Below, piece after piece: positions 17,784-26,270 of a stretch of 64,000 nucleotides of DNA; position 1 is the first letter of the stretch, and each line of letters opens with the position of its first letter. The position numbers and the translations under genes were made by a program. The stretch is from Peribacillus folii (GTDB taxonomy: Bacteria > Bacillota > Bacilli > Bacillales > DSM-1321), in assembly GCF_030271255.1 (NCBI RefSeq), contig NZ_JASJOM010000012.1, positions 62,001 through 126,000 on the forward strand, read 5' to 3'. The notes below the pieces were generated by a model. The model made no database searches and was not told where the DNA came from. It saw only the letters and a list, made by a program, of their open reading frames with translations.

Positions 17784-18956
17784 TCATTGTTTTTTAAACA
17801 GTCTTTGTATTTGATGGGTTTTCATATCAATGATTTTCTCGAATTGATATCCATATAAGCAGAGGTTGCCATCAAGCGAACAGCTTAATGGTTCATTTTC
17901 CATGTCCTTCATCACTTCTTCTTGTGTGCCTTTTTCCCAATTAAATTTAGTCAAGGTAAACCTTCCCTCATATTGGTCCGCGTCTTTTGATTCATTTGGA
18001 ATGAACGTTATGAATTCCTTGTTTTTTTCAATGAAATCGTAGGATGGAATCACCCAATCTGAAAAGCTTTTCAATAGCGGCACGGAAAAAGAGTGAATCG
18101 GCTTGTTTGTTTGATCATAAAAAGCGTATGTACCCCGATCATGTTGTTCTGTCTCCACTTGAATCGTCATTAGCGTATGTTTCATTTTTTTAAAGTGAAT
18201 GACATCGAGCATAAGGCTGTCCGCCCCATCAGCATTCAACGCTTTTTTTACTAAGGGAGCCGTCAAAGCAGGTTCATTCCTATCCCAATCGAGAAACATC
18301 AATTCCTTTTCACCCGCCCACTGTGCAAAGGGCTGTGGAAAATCCAGTGCTTCCATTGATTGTTCATCCGGGTTCAGCACATAGGAGCTATATGTCCAAT
18401 CTTCATTAAAACTAGATAAAAACAGCGTTCCATCTCGATAGGAGTTCCACTCGTAAGCTAATTCATAAGCTGGTATCGCCACAGAATACAATGGATTGCC
18501 TGTGCGATCGAGAATGGTAATCGATGCTTTACCCGAAGATGTGAAGGACGATACCAAGATATGCGTTCCAGATGGACTGATTGAAACTTCGGAAAACGCA
18601 AAGGTTGGCTGATAGAAAACGGAGGTATCATTCGTTTCCATATTCCAAGTCATAAGCTGGGGGACTTTATTGCCATCCCGCTTCTCAGCGAACAAAATGG
18701 TTTTGGAATCAAGCCATCCATAAATAGCGACGATTTTTTCGGTTTCAGCAGTCGGGATCTTCCATTCACCTGAAGATATCCCCAAATTGGGTTGGGAGTG
18801 TTCTTTTTCCGTATCAGTTACGGGTTTACTAAGGTCCTTGGAAGGCTCACAAGCCGAGATAAGAAGGATAGTGGAGATAAATAATGGGACAAAACACAAC
18901 ATCTTACAAATGGTAAGCCGCATACAAAGCGCTGCTTTGATTGCTTTAATCTCCAC
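17784..18956 (-). CDS. yqgU: Lipoprotein YqgU
   Basis: A 390-residue predicted lipoprotein. The N-terminal hydrophobic segment ends in the lipobox LISAC (cysteine near residue 36), followed by a polar linker. The remainder looks like a beta-propeller-type domain: repeated blocks such as ISPSGTHILVSSF and VLNPDEQSMEAL, alternating strands and turns. Gene order (yqgT, yqgU) matches B. subtilis. The GTG start has GGAGG only 3 bases upstream, and an in-frame ATG at 18923 would give a shorter signal peptide; both keep the lipobox. It probably sits on the outer face of the membrane. The function is unknown. Confidence 0.8.
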   Translation of the reverse strand: MEIKAIKAALCMRLTICKMLCFVPLFISTILLISACEPSKDLSKPVTDTEKEHSQPNLGISSGEWKIPTAETEKIVAIYGWLDSKTILFAEKRDGNKVPQLMTWNMETNDTSVFYQPTFAFSEVSISPSGTHILVSSFTSSGKASITILDRTGNPLYSVAIPAYELAYEWNSYRDGTLFLSSFNEDWTYSSYVLNPDEQSMEALDFPQPFAQWAGEKELMFLDWDRNEPALTAPLVKKALNADGADSLMLDVIHFKKMKHTLMTIQVETEQHDRGTYAFYDQTNKPIHSFSVPLLKSFSDWVIPSYDFIEKNKEFITFIPNESKDADQYEGRFTLTKFNWEKGTQEEVMKDMENEPLSCSLDGNLCLYGYQFEKIIDMKTHQIQRLFKKQ

Positions 18957-19122
18957 ACACCTCCAACTTCAAAACTAAAACGCCTGGCATATGTGAGCGA
19001 GACATTAGAAAGAGCAAGGATCCATCGAATCCTTACGCATTTCATTATAAAGTAAAAAAGAGTAAAAGTGGCGAATAATTATCTTATATTTTTGTGGAAG
19101 TATATTCCTTAGTAAAATCGAC

Positions 19123-20289
19123 TCAAATACAGAGCCCAGCCATTAAAATCTTCACAGATTCTTCATAAATACCCGGAAGATGAGACAAAGGAAGTGGATT
19201 GATGCCCTTCCCCAGCTCAATTGTGAAGCCAGGTCGCTTGAATTCCTGAATGAACCAATCTTTATAGCCGGCGTGGCTATCAACGTAGCGAACGGCCCGA
19301 TATCCGCTGCGTGCCTCAAACTCCTTTGCCATAGTAGCCGAATTCTCGGGTTCATGTCCTTCATATCCCCAATAAAACTCCTTCCCCTGTGTATGAAGGG
19401 CTATTACTCTTTCGAAATTCCGTCTTTCAGCCAATTTCTTCATGGCCAATGCTTCTGGTTCGGATAAGGGAAGCTCTCCTGGAAAATCCCTTGGAGCTGG
19501 AGCTTTTGGAAGCTTTCTTTGCTTTTCAATCTCCCAATTGGCAGGGTATTGATTATTCAGGTCAACGCCACGAATATTGGCTTTCCAGGCGTAAAAGGCT
19601 GGATTGCCGTTATTCATCTTGATTACATCAAATTTCCCTTCTGCGGCTTGCTTCCCTTTTATCACTAGGTTGACCCCATCCGGATCGACCATCGGAACGA
19701 TCGATAGTGTCACATTTTGATAATAAGGCATACAGTCCACACCGCTAAGCGTGCCCTCATTGGTTACAGCCAACAGGAAGTCATTCAGCCATTTCATTAA
19801 AACGGCAGAGGTGATCCACTCGTTGGCATGGAATGAACCGTTATAATGGATTACCTTCTCTCCTTGACCGACTCGCACTTCCAGGAGCTCTTTTCCTAAT
19901 ACACTCTTTCCGATTGATTCGATTTGAATGAAGGGATAATGAAACGAAAGAATGTCAAGGTCATCGAGAAGAGATTGGTATTCGTACGGTTTTTCGATGT
20001 CAAGCAGGGGATTGGTGATTCTGACCGGTACAGCAATCGCGTCTTGTTCGACTTGGTTCACTAATGATAAAGCATCTATGGGCAATTGCGAACGTTGCCC
20101 GATGTCATTCAATGTCGCCCCCAAACGGGATTCCCTTACCGTAACGAAACCAGGAATCTGCACCTCGATGCCCATCGGCAAAATTCCTTCAGAGTTGCCG
20201 GGATTGGCATCCTCCAATAAAACTTTAGGGATTTGAAACAATTCGCTGTAATAGGCTAGAGTATCCCCGCTTCTGCTTACGACTTTCAT
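19123..20289 (-). CDS. yqgT: LysM-containing M14 carboxypeptidase (gamma-D-glutamyl-diamino acid endopeptidase-like)
   Basis: A 388-residue zinc peptidase from the ATG at 20289, behind AGGAAGGGGGGAG; a longer frame to 20400 has no ribosome site. The N-terminal roughly 100 residues look like two LysM-type wall-binding modules (GDTLAYYSELFQIP, LNDIGQRSQLPIDAL). The M14 domain follows, with the zinc motif SFHANEW (HxxE), the third ligand in ALHTQGKEF and the catalytic glutamate in TIELGKG. Relatives cleave the gamma-D-Glu-diaminopimelate bond of peptidoglycan stem peptides, often during sporulation. No classical signal peptide is visible. Confidence 0.88.
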   Translation of the reverse strand: MKVVSRSGDTLAYYSELFQIPKVLLEDANPGNSEGILPMGIEVQIPGFVTVRESRLGATLNDIGQRSQLPIDALSLVNQVEQDAIAVPVRITNPLLDIEKPYEYQSLLDDLDILSFHYPFIQIESIGKSVLGKELLEVRVGQGEKVIHYNGSFHANEWITSAVLMKWLNDFLLAVTNEGTLSGVDCMPYYQNVTLSIVPMVDPDGVNLVIKGKQAAEGKFDVIKMNNGNPAFYAWKANIRGVDLNNQYPANWEIEKQRKLPKAPAPRDFPGELPLSEPEALAMKKLAERRNFERVIALHTQGKEFYWGYEGHEPENSATMAKEFEARSGYRAVRYVDSHAGYKDWFIQEFKRPGFTIELGKGINPLPLSHLPGIYEESVKILMAGLCI

Positions 20290-20355
20290 TAAAGGCTCCC
20301 CCCTTCCTAGTCTGATTTTATGAAATGATTGCCGAAAAAATGTTCGGAAGCGATG

Positions 20356-20392
20356 CCAAAAAAAAACGACCTGGAGCAATCCAGGTCGTTTT
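20356..20392. terminator. Terminator-type hairpin between glcK and yqgT
   Basis: AAAAAACGACCTGG pairs with CCAGGTCGTTTTTT around AGCAAT, with A and T tails on either side. On the minus strand it lies 67 bases upstream of the yqgT start, so it could stop glcK read-through. Confidence 0.8.
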
Positions 20393-20468
20393 TTCATCAT
20401 CGGTCATTTTTCGTGCCTCAGCCTTATATGCCGCCGCACTTTTTGAATTTTTGAATATTGCCTCTTTT

Positions 20469-20506
20469 TTTCTTATCAGCCCTGTCCAAACAGGGCTGAT
20501 AAGAAA
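20469..20506. repeat. Perfect 17-bp inverted repeat after glcK
   Basis: TTTCTTATCAGCCCTGT pairs perfectly with ACAGGGCTGATAAGAAA around CCAA. It lies 13 bases after the glcK stop. There is no U tract on either strand, so it looks more like an mRNA 3'-end stabiliser than a standard terminator. Confidence 0.6.
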
Positions 20507-20519
20507 GCGGCTCAAGCAT

Positions 20520-21479
20520 TCACTGATTTTTGATTAGCCAAGCTGCGCCTATGACGCCAGCATCATTGCCTAGGGTAGCAAGGCTTATTTTCGTTGATTT
20601 GCCAACACGTTTGAATGCATACTGTTCAAACGCAGCACGGACAGTATCAAGCAAGATCGCTCCCGCCTGGGAAACGCCGCCGCCAATTACGATCTTATCT
20701 GGATTCATGACATTGCCTACATGCGATAGTGCAAGACCTAAGTAATTGCCTACCTTATCCACTACAGCTTTTGACAAGGAATCGCCAGCTTTTGCACATT
20801 GGAATAGCAATTTGGAAGAAACGACATGTCCTTCATTCACTTTTTGCTGCAGCAATGATGTTCCGCCGTCTTCATTCAGTGCCTCTAAAGCAAGCCGAAC
20901 GATTCCGGTAGCGGAAGCAACCGTTTCCAAACAGCCCGACTTGCCGCAATTACACGGAGCGCCTCCGTCGGCTACAACTGTTATGTGCCCTATTTCACCT
21001 GCAGCACCGCTTGTTCCATGGACGATTCGGCCATTATGGATGATGCCGCCGCCTACACCCGTCCCAAGTGTTACGCAAACAAGGTCTTTGGCTCCATTAC
21101 CTGCCCCTTTCCACATCTCTCCAAGAGCGGCCATATTGGCATCATTATCAATGACCGCTGGCAAAGAGGTTTCGACCTCCAATAAATCCTTTAATGGATA
21201 GTCCTTCCAGCCAAGATTCACTGCTTCGTATATCGAACCGTTGACGAAATCCACAGGGCCCGGTGCTCCCATTCCTATCCCCACTAGCTTACTCTTCGGT
21301 TCATTCAATTCTTCAAGCTTCGCATCGATTGCTTTGGCAATGTTCATCGTGATGAATTTCCCCTTTTCGGAGATGTCAGTGCTGATTTCCCATTTATGAA
21401 TAATTTCCCCATATGAATTGATTAAAGCCAGTTTGGTAGTTGTACCGCCTAAATCGACACCCATCAGCCACTTTTCCAT
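20520..21479 (-). CDS. glcK: ROK-family glucokinase
   Basis: Cytoplasmic ATP-dependent glucokinase, about 319 residues. It phosphorylates free glucose to glucose-6-phosphate, mainly glucose released from disaccharides. The phosphate-binding loop is VDLGGTTTKLALI at the N-terminus, the sugar-binding GEIGH lies near residue 160, and the structural zinc motif of the ROK family reads CNCGKSGCLE. The second of two adjacent ATG codons is preferred because it sits 5 bases from AGGTGA. It directly follows yqgQ, as in B. subtilis. Confidence 0.95.
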   Translation of the reverse strand: MEKWLMGVDLGGTTTKLALINSYGEIIHKWEISTDISEKGKFITMNIAKAIDAKLEELNEPKSKLVGIGMGAPGPVDFVNGSIYEAVNLGWKDYPLKDLLEVETSLPAVIDNDANMAALGEMWKGAGNGAKDLVCVTLGTGVGGGIIHNGRIVHGTSGAAGEIGHITVVADGGAPCNCGKSGCLETVASATGIVRLALEALNEDGGTSLLQQKVNEGHVVSSKLLFQCAKAGDSLSKAVVDKVGNYLGLALSHVGNVMNPDKIVIGGGVSQAGAILLDTVRAAFEQYAFKRVGKSTKISLATLGNDAGVIGAAWLIKNQ

Positions 21480-21484
21480 CATTC

Positions 21485-21706
21485 TCACCTTTTTTTATCA
21501 ATTTTTTTCTGTTTCTCCATCTCAAGAGCCAATTGCTGCCTAATTAAAAGGATGGCCATTTGATAATCTTTCGTATCCATCATCTGCATCCGATGGATTT
21601 CCCTGATTTCCGTCTCCATCATTTCGAGCTCGGCTACCCGATCGCCAATATAAATAAATGTACCAAATCTTTTCAAGTATTGTTGAAGATCATAATATGT
21701 TTTCAT
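21485..21706 (-). CDS. yqgQ: YqgQ family protein (DUF910)
   Basis: A 73-residue cytoplasmic helical protein beginning MKTYYDLQQYLKRFGTFIYI, the conserved start of the YqgQ family, followed by an acidic-basic helical stretch. The function is unknown; a structure-based link to nucleic-acid binding has been suggested for the family. It ends just before the glcK start (5-base gap) on the same strand, so the two are cotranscribed. In B. subtilis gluP precedes it. Here an oppositely oriented gene (21928-22785) separates them. Confidence 0.9.
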   Translation of the reverse strand: MKTYYDLQQYLKRFGTFIYIGDRVAELEMMETEIREIHRMQMMDTKDYQMAILLIRQQLALEMEKQKKIDKKR

Positions 21707-21927
21707 AATAAGCCTCTTTACTCTTTTCTATAGCAAAGTATATCGAATCAGCCGCTTTGTAACAAGCGTTCATTTCCTCTTTTTGATAATTTCCCCATCC
21801 CCCTCATACATGTCCGGATCCATTCATATGATGGATTACAGGACAAGTGAACGCCGAAACTGGATTGTTTCGATTTTGACGACGCTTCGGAAAAGCCTTG
21901 AATCCTGCTTTAAAACGGAGGGGAAAA

Positions 21928-22785
21928 ATGAAACTACAATTGAAGTATACCGTTTTATTAGTTTTTACCACCATTTTTGTCATCCTTTATTTTTCAAATA
22001 ATGAGCGGGCTGAGGAAACCATCACTTACTTTCCCATCGATTCCTCGCTCCATTTTGAACATGCGTCCACACATCTTACACCAAAGGACAGCGGGGGTTC
22101 TGCCTATACGATCACTTGGAGGGTGGATTCCGCATTGGACCGGCCTGCTTACCTGCGTCAAGATGTGTCCCTTTTATACACTAATGGAAAATTGACAGGA
22201 GCTTTAAAAAATTGGCGGCAAAATAAACAAGAACTCTCCCAAAAAGCAAAGGCGAAAGAAAGCGAAAGCGGACGTTATGAGGCCGTCACTTTTCATTATG
22301 CCGAGGTTCATCCAAGTGAAACGATTTTCACCAGTGCCCAGCAGCTCAGTAAGGATAAAATGTATGCGGTAACGACACCTTCATTTCAATATTTTCACCG
22401 TCCACTTTCGGAGGAACAAATCGAATGGAAAAAAACACTAGACAACTTGACCGGACAAACGGTTCAAAACGGTTTGGAAAAAGCCAGCCAAGCCTATCAA
22501 ATAAACTTGGATCACTATAACATCATCTCGTTAACCGATCTCCCTGATAAAAAAAACGAGTGGCTTTCCGCCTTCCCTGCATTCAAGCGGGAAGAAATAG
22601 TTGGCAAGCTATGGGAAGGCCTTTATAAAGAGTATGTCTTGGGAATAAAAAAAGAGGATGGTACCACCGTTAATGCACAAGGCAGTACCATTCCCCTATT
22701 GCTAATGGCGAAGAACCAACGTGAATTACTTGTCTTGTTTACACTGAAGGATGGTACCCCGATCATGCTTCGCCAAGATTTATAG
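21928..22785 (+). CDS. Hypothetical membrane-anchored extracytoplasmic protein
   Basis: A 285-residue protein I do not recognise. It starts at an ATG behind GGAGGGGAAAA. A single N-terminal hydrophobic segment (LKYTVLLVFTTIFVILYF, about residues 4-21) without a clear cleavage site suggests a membrane-tethered extracellular domain. The rest is soluble, rich in aromatic and charged residues, with no visible catalytic motif. It lies between yqgQ and gluP on the opposite strand, and its 3' end overlaps the gluP 3' end by 6 bases. This insertion breaks the usual gluP-yqgQ-glcK cluster. Confidence 0.75.
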   Translation: MKLQLKYTVLLVFTTIFVILYFSNNERAEETITYFPIDSSLHFEHASTHLTPKDSGGSAYTITWRVDSALDRPAYLRQDVSLLYTNGKLTGALKNWRQNKQELSQKAKAKESESGRYEAVTFHYAEVHPSETIFTSAQQLSKDKMYAVTTPSFQYFHRPLSEEQIEWKKTLDNLTGQTVQNGLEKASQAYQINLDHYNIISLTDLPDKKNEWLSAFPAFKREEIVGKLWEGLYKEYVLGIKKEDGTTVNAQGSTIPLLLMAKNQRELLVLFTLKDGTPIMLRQDL

Positions 22786-24330
22786 TTGCGTTTCGATTTT
22801 CTTTAGCAGTTTAGCGTATGACTTATTATCCGGAGCAAGCTCGACCGCTTTTTCCGCTTGCTCCTTTGCTTGGGCGTATGCTCCAAGTTTCATCTGGATC
22901 AAGGCAAGGTTGTAATGCGCTTGATGTAATTCCGGGTTAGCCTTGATCGATTTTTCATAATAATCCTTGGCTTGGTTTATGTCGTTTTGTTCTATGGCTA
23001 AATTTCCGAGCATAAAAAGCGAGATTGGTGCATCCTGGTTATCACCCACATAATCGATCAGCATTTCTTCCGCTTTCGCTTCCTTTTCTTCATTGATATA
23101 CTTTTGGGCCAGCAGGCCCATCGTGTTATCATTTATGGCTGCGCTGTTTTGATGATGGTAGCCGTACTGAAGCAACGTATAAGTCAGGGCCGCCGTCCCC
23201 AGTAAAAAGACCAGCTGCCGCCATATTATTTTGCTTTTTGGAAGGTGGACAACTCCAGCAGCAAGGAAGCCGCCAATCAACCCTCCGATATGGCCGGCAT
23301 TATCAATCCCCGAAACGGAGAAACCATATATTAAGTTGATGATGATCAAGACGATGACCGAGGATCCCATCGAACGCATGAATAATTTCGGATAGACGAT
23401 TCCAAAGTACAGCAGTGCCCCGAAACAGCCAAAAATGGCTCCGCTTGCACCTGCCGAAAGGTTCGGAGTCAGGATGAAGCTGCCAAGCGTCCCGGCAAAA
23501 CCAGCGAAAACATAAATGAAAAGGAACCTCACATTCCCGTAAATCCTTTCTACTTCAGCGCCAATTAAATACAGGGAAAAAGTGTTCATCAGCAAATGAA
23601 GGAAGCCGATATGGACAATCATCGGACTAAAGAACCTCCACCATTCCCCCTGTATGATCAATGGTGAGTATTTTGCCCCGAACTCGATCAAATTCATGGA
23701 GTTGGTGCTGCCCCCATTAAACTCCATCAGAATGAACACAGCTATCTGGATTGCCATGAATATGTATGTAAAGACTGGCTTATTGGCGTTTTGAAACACC
23801 TTCTGCTCGGCCTTGGCCTTTTTGACTGATTCCGAGATGGCTTCCTTCTTTAAGGTCAAAACTTTTTCTTCATCTAAGTCAGCTTCATTAGGAACATGAA
23901 CTGAAAGTGTTTTTTTCAAAACCTGCTCAAGGTCCTGCAGTGACTGATGGAATGCTTCGCAAGTCAGAATGAATGTGTTCACCTTTGTTTTTTTATAGGA
24001 AGCAGCCTGCAAACTGAAATCGTAATCATCAACAGGTGCAAATTTACTCACATAGATGCTTAATATGCTTATCGGTTTTTTGTATAATTTTTGCCTGATT
24101 CTTTCTCCGTTTTGCAACGTCCGTTCAATATCGCGCTTCAGCCAGTTCGCCCAATCCAAATCATGCCGGATCAGCCTGACGACCGGAAATTCCTTGTTCG
24201 TATCACTTTCAAGCCAAATCTCCTGATGGTTTTCCGTGACGGTGATCATTCGGTAATCATGACGGGCAGTCAACTCCCGTATGGTCCCCCAAAACAGATA
24301 ATCCTCTTTAAATCCCAATGCCTTCCCCAC
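22780..24330 (-). CDS. gluP: Rhomboid-family intramembrane serine protease GluP (YqgP)
   Basis: A 516-residue membrane protease. The soluble N-terminal domain (about 1-180) is followed by a rhomboid core of six or seven helices and C-terminal TPR repeats (about 395-510: KDYYEKSIKANPELHQAHYN in part, then AKEQAEKAVELAPDN). The catalytic serine is in GASGAIFG (near 296) and the histidine in GHIGGLIGG (near 347). The oxyanion-helper region HLLMNT lies in the second helix. In B. subtilis it cleaves membrane substrates such as the magnesium transporter MgtE together with FtsH. It starts at a GTG with a weak ribosome site. Its 3' end overlaps the convergent hypothetical gene. Confidence 0.94.
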   Translation of the reverse strand: MGKALGFKEDYLFWGTIRELTARHDYRMITVTENHQEIWLESDTNKEFPVVRLIRHDLDWANWLKRDIERTLQNGERIRQKLYKKPISILSIYVSKFAPVDDYDFSLQAASYKKTKVNTFILTCEAFHQSLQDLEQVLKKTLSVHVPNEADLDEEKVLTLKKEAISESVKKAKAEQKVFQNANKPVFTYIFMAIQIAVFILMEFNGGSTNSMNLIEFGAKYSPLIIQGEWWRFFSPMIVHIGFLHLLMNTFSLYLIGAEVERIYGNVRFLFIYVFAGFAGTLGSFILTPNLSAGASGAIFGCFGALLYFGIVYPKLFMRSMGSSVIVLIIINLIYGFSVSGIDNAGHIGGLIGGFLAAGVVHLPKSKIIWRQLVFLLGTAALTYTLLQYGYHHQNSAAINDNTMGLLAQKYINEEKEAKAEEMLIDYVGDNQDAPISLFMLGNLAIEQNDINQAKDYYEKSIKANPELHQAHYNLALIQMKLGAYAQAKEQAEKAVELAPDNKSYAKLLKKIETQL

Positions 24331-24396
24331 TTTCCAATCGATCTCAAGCTTCTGATTTTGTTACTTAAAACTATAGACGATATCATGTAAAAAGTA

Positions 24397-24425
24397 AAAA
24401 AAGGAACCTTGATGAGGTTCCTTTT
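24397..24425 (-). terminator. Intrinsic terminator after yqgO
   Basis: AAAAGGAACCT pairs with AGGTTCCTTTT. On the minus strand the stem is followed by TTTTTTTAC. It lies 18 bases after the yqgO stop and before gluP, so gluP probably has its own promoter. Confidence 0.8.
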
Positions 24426-24442
24426 CAAAGCTGCAGGCATTT

Positions 24443-24631
24443 TCATTTAGTCTGACTGAACATACTTTGCATCATTTTATCCCTGAACATTGGAGTATTC
24501 AAGGATTTGGTGACTAAAAACCTTCGCAAAAAGCCATTGGAAAGCGCCACGTTGACCAAACGGTAACGGTTTTTATAACCGGCATATACCGCTAAACCAA
24601 CCAAGAAGATGTGAATAATTGATCGAAGCAT
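24443..24631 (-). CDS. yqgO: Small YqgO-like membrane-associated protein
   Basis: A 62-residue protein starting at an ATG behind GGAGGGATTGTT. An N-terminal hydrophobic helix (about residues 3-18) is followed by a basic region (YKNRYRLVN, FLRRFLVTK) and a C-terminal FRDKMM motif. Size and position between gluP and yqgN match B. subtilis YqgO, but sequence similarity in such a small protein is hard to judge by eye. No function is known. Confidence 0.6.
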   Translation of the reverse strand: MLRSIIHIFLVGLAVYAGYKNRYRLVNVALSNGFLRRFLVTKSLNTPMFRDKMMQSMFSQTK

Positions 24632-24706
24632 AACAATCCCTCCTACCAATAGTGTGATACAGGACAGGATTTTTATGAGTTAAAAGTGATAAATATCAAA
24701 CATCTT

Positions 24707-25279
24707 CTATTGGGCGGAGGTTTTAAGGACCTTAGATGGGGTAATGAGCTGTCCGACGGCAATGTCATGCAGTTCTATCGGCAATTCACCCACAAGCTGA
24801 AGCTCGTATGCGAGGGCCAAAGTAGCTCCTTTGTAGCCGGGAAGGTACCGGTCATAATAGCCGCCGCCGAAACCAAGGCGATACCCCTCTTTCGTAAAGG
24901 CGAGGCCTGGAACGATCAATACATCCATTTCGTCTTTGGTCACCTCGGAGGTTTCGGCTATAGGTTCATGCAGCCCCTGATATACAGACTCCAGCTGATC
25001 GAGGGAGGAAATCTTTTTGAATTGCATTGTCTTTTTATCGGGATCACATTTTGGTACAGCAACTGACTTGCCCTCACTCCACGCTCGTTCAATGATCCGG
25101 AATGTTGAAACTTCGGGATGGATGGATATCGTGATGCCAATCATTCTGGCCTTTTTCCATTCTTCCAGCGAGAATAAGTTTTCAGCGATCCTGTCCGATT
25201 GTTCTTCATGCTCCCCGTCGGTCAGCTCCATTAAGTGTGCTTTCACTTGCTGTCGAAGCTTCTTCTTATTTACCATCAT
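24707..25279 (-). CDS. yqgN: 5-formyltetrahydrofolate cyclo-ligase
   Basis: A roughly 190-residue enzyme that converts 5-formyl-THF to 5,10-methenyl-THF with ATP, salvaging a stable folate and relieving its inhibition of folate enzymes. The signature GFGGGYYDRYLPGYKG near residues 130-145 and VPGLAFTKEGYRLG just before it define the family. The start at 25279 follows GGGAGTGGG; a longer frame to 25327 lacks a ribosome site. Functionally it connects to the one-carbon units made by the glycine cleavage genes at the left end. Confidence 0.92.
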   Translation of the reverse strand: MMVNKKKLRQQVKAHLMELTDGEHEEQSDRIAENLFSLEEWKKARMIGITISIHPEVSTFRIIERAWSEGKSVAVPKCDPDKKTMQFKKISSLDQLESVYQGLHEPIAETSEVTKDEMDVLIVPGLAFTKEGYRLGFGGGYYDRYLPGYKGATLALAYELQLVGELPIELHDIAVGQLITPSKVLKTSAQ

Positions 25280-25374
25280 TATTTCCCACTCCCTTGCTCT
25301 GCTGCTGTCATTATTCCATAATAGCACTTCATTAACAGAACCCCGGTAAAATCATAAAAAAAGCATAAAAAAAA

Positions 25375-25394
25375 CAACAGGAAAAATCCTGTTG
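25375..25394 (-). terminator. Intrinsic terminator after rpmG
   Basis: CAACAGGA pairs with TCCTGTTG. On the minus strand it is followed by a run of eight U residues. It lies immediately after the rpmG stop. Confidence 0.88.
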
Positions 25395-25395
25395 C

Positions 25396-25545
25396 TTACT
25401 TTGTTTCACGGTGAGTCGTGCTGCGTTTTTCTCTTGAGCAGTATTTTTTAAGCTCAAGACGGTCTGGATTGTTACGTTTATTTTTTTTAGAAATATAGTT
25501 ACGGTCTCCACATTCAGTGCAAGCTAAAGTAATATTCACGCGCAT
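25396..25545 (-). CDS. rpmG: 50S ribosomal protein L33
   Basis: A 49-residue ribosomal protein, [18 protein letters not shown] at the N-terminus and THRETK at the end, characteristic of L33. It starts at an ATG with GGAGGG a few bases upstream and lies between yqgN and an unrecognised gene, as rpmGA does in B. subtilis. It keeps an N-terminal CxxC (residues 9-12) and one later cysteine (KKYCSREK), but the fourth zinc ligand is replaced by glutamate. Zinc binding is therefore doubtful; this three-cysteine form is intermediate between the zinc and zinc-free L33 types. Confidence 0.95.
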   Translation of the reverse strand: MRVNITLACTECGDRNYISKKNKRNNPDRLELKKYCSREKRSTTHRETK

Positions 25546-25661
25546 GTGTATTTCCCTCCAAACATATTGACTTTTTCACATAGGACTTTTCTATAATAGC
25601 ATTATTCCAGGTGAATTGCTAGTATGTTTTTTGGGAAATCGCACATTAACTTTTATCCATA

Positions 25662-26270
25662 TCAATTCGTTACGCTTTGCATCGTCAGGAGAAGCTGATT
25701 ATTGATGACCTTCGCTTCCTCCTTCGTTTCAGCATGAATGGCCCAGGCCACCGCTTCGACACATTCCTTAGGCAGGATCTCCGTCTCCAGCGTGAACATA
25801 CTGGTCACTTCCCCTTTAGCGAGCGGTGAATAAGCAAGCAGCCCTTCTTTCAGTGACTTGAAACAGCCTTCCTGATAAAGGCTTCCCTTGCCTTGAATGC
25901 AATATTGAGAAATGCTTTTCCCTTTTACAAGGCCGCCCAATAAAGCGATTGACCGAGGGGCTACATGCAATATGGCCTGTTCATTCGGGCTATAAAAAGC
26001 CACTGCCTGTCTTTCGAAAGCGTTTTCATAATGGAAAAATAATTTTGGATGCTTCGTCTCGAATGAGGTATTCCTAATCGTGAATTTCGAAAAGGTCACC
26101 TTCCCCTGTGTGAAGGTTTGCAATAGTGTCCGTATCTCCCCATTCGGATGACTCATCATATCTTCCTCAGGATACCAATCAAAACTTTCATCCATCCATA
26201 GTCCAGCCTTCAATCCTTTACGGTATAGGTCTTGGTGATCCTGCGGCATATATGCGTATAGTGAATTCAT
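25662..26270 (-). CDS. Hypothetical soluble protein
   Basis: A 202-residue protein I do not recognise. It begins MNSLYAYMPQDHQDLYRKG behind GGAAGGGATGATTAT, a good ribosome site. There is no signal peptide or membrane segment. The C-terminal third is helical and acidic (AIHAETKEEAKVINNQLLL). It is a single-gene unit between rpmG and the yqzD-like gene; its own promoter would lie in the 400-base gap to the right. Base composition resembles its neighbours, so there is no sign of recent transfer. Confidence 0.7.
   Translation of the reverse strand: MNSLYAYMPQDHQDLYRKGLKAGLWMDESFDWYPEEDMMSHPNGEIRTLLQTFTQGKVTFSKFTIRNTSFETKHPKLFFHYENAFERQAVAFYSPNEQAILHVAPRSIALLGGLVKGKSISQYCIQGKGSLYQEGCFKSLKEGLLAYSPLAKGEVTSMFTLETEILPKECVEAVAWAIHAETKEEAKVINNQLLLTMQSVTN

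Noticed and set aside
20290..20400. Longer N-terminus for yqgT starting at 20400
   Set aside because: It would translate through a terminator hairpin and lacks a ribosome site; the ATG at 20289 has a strong one.
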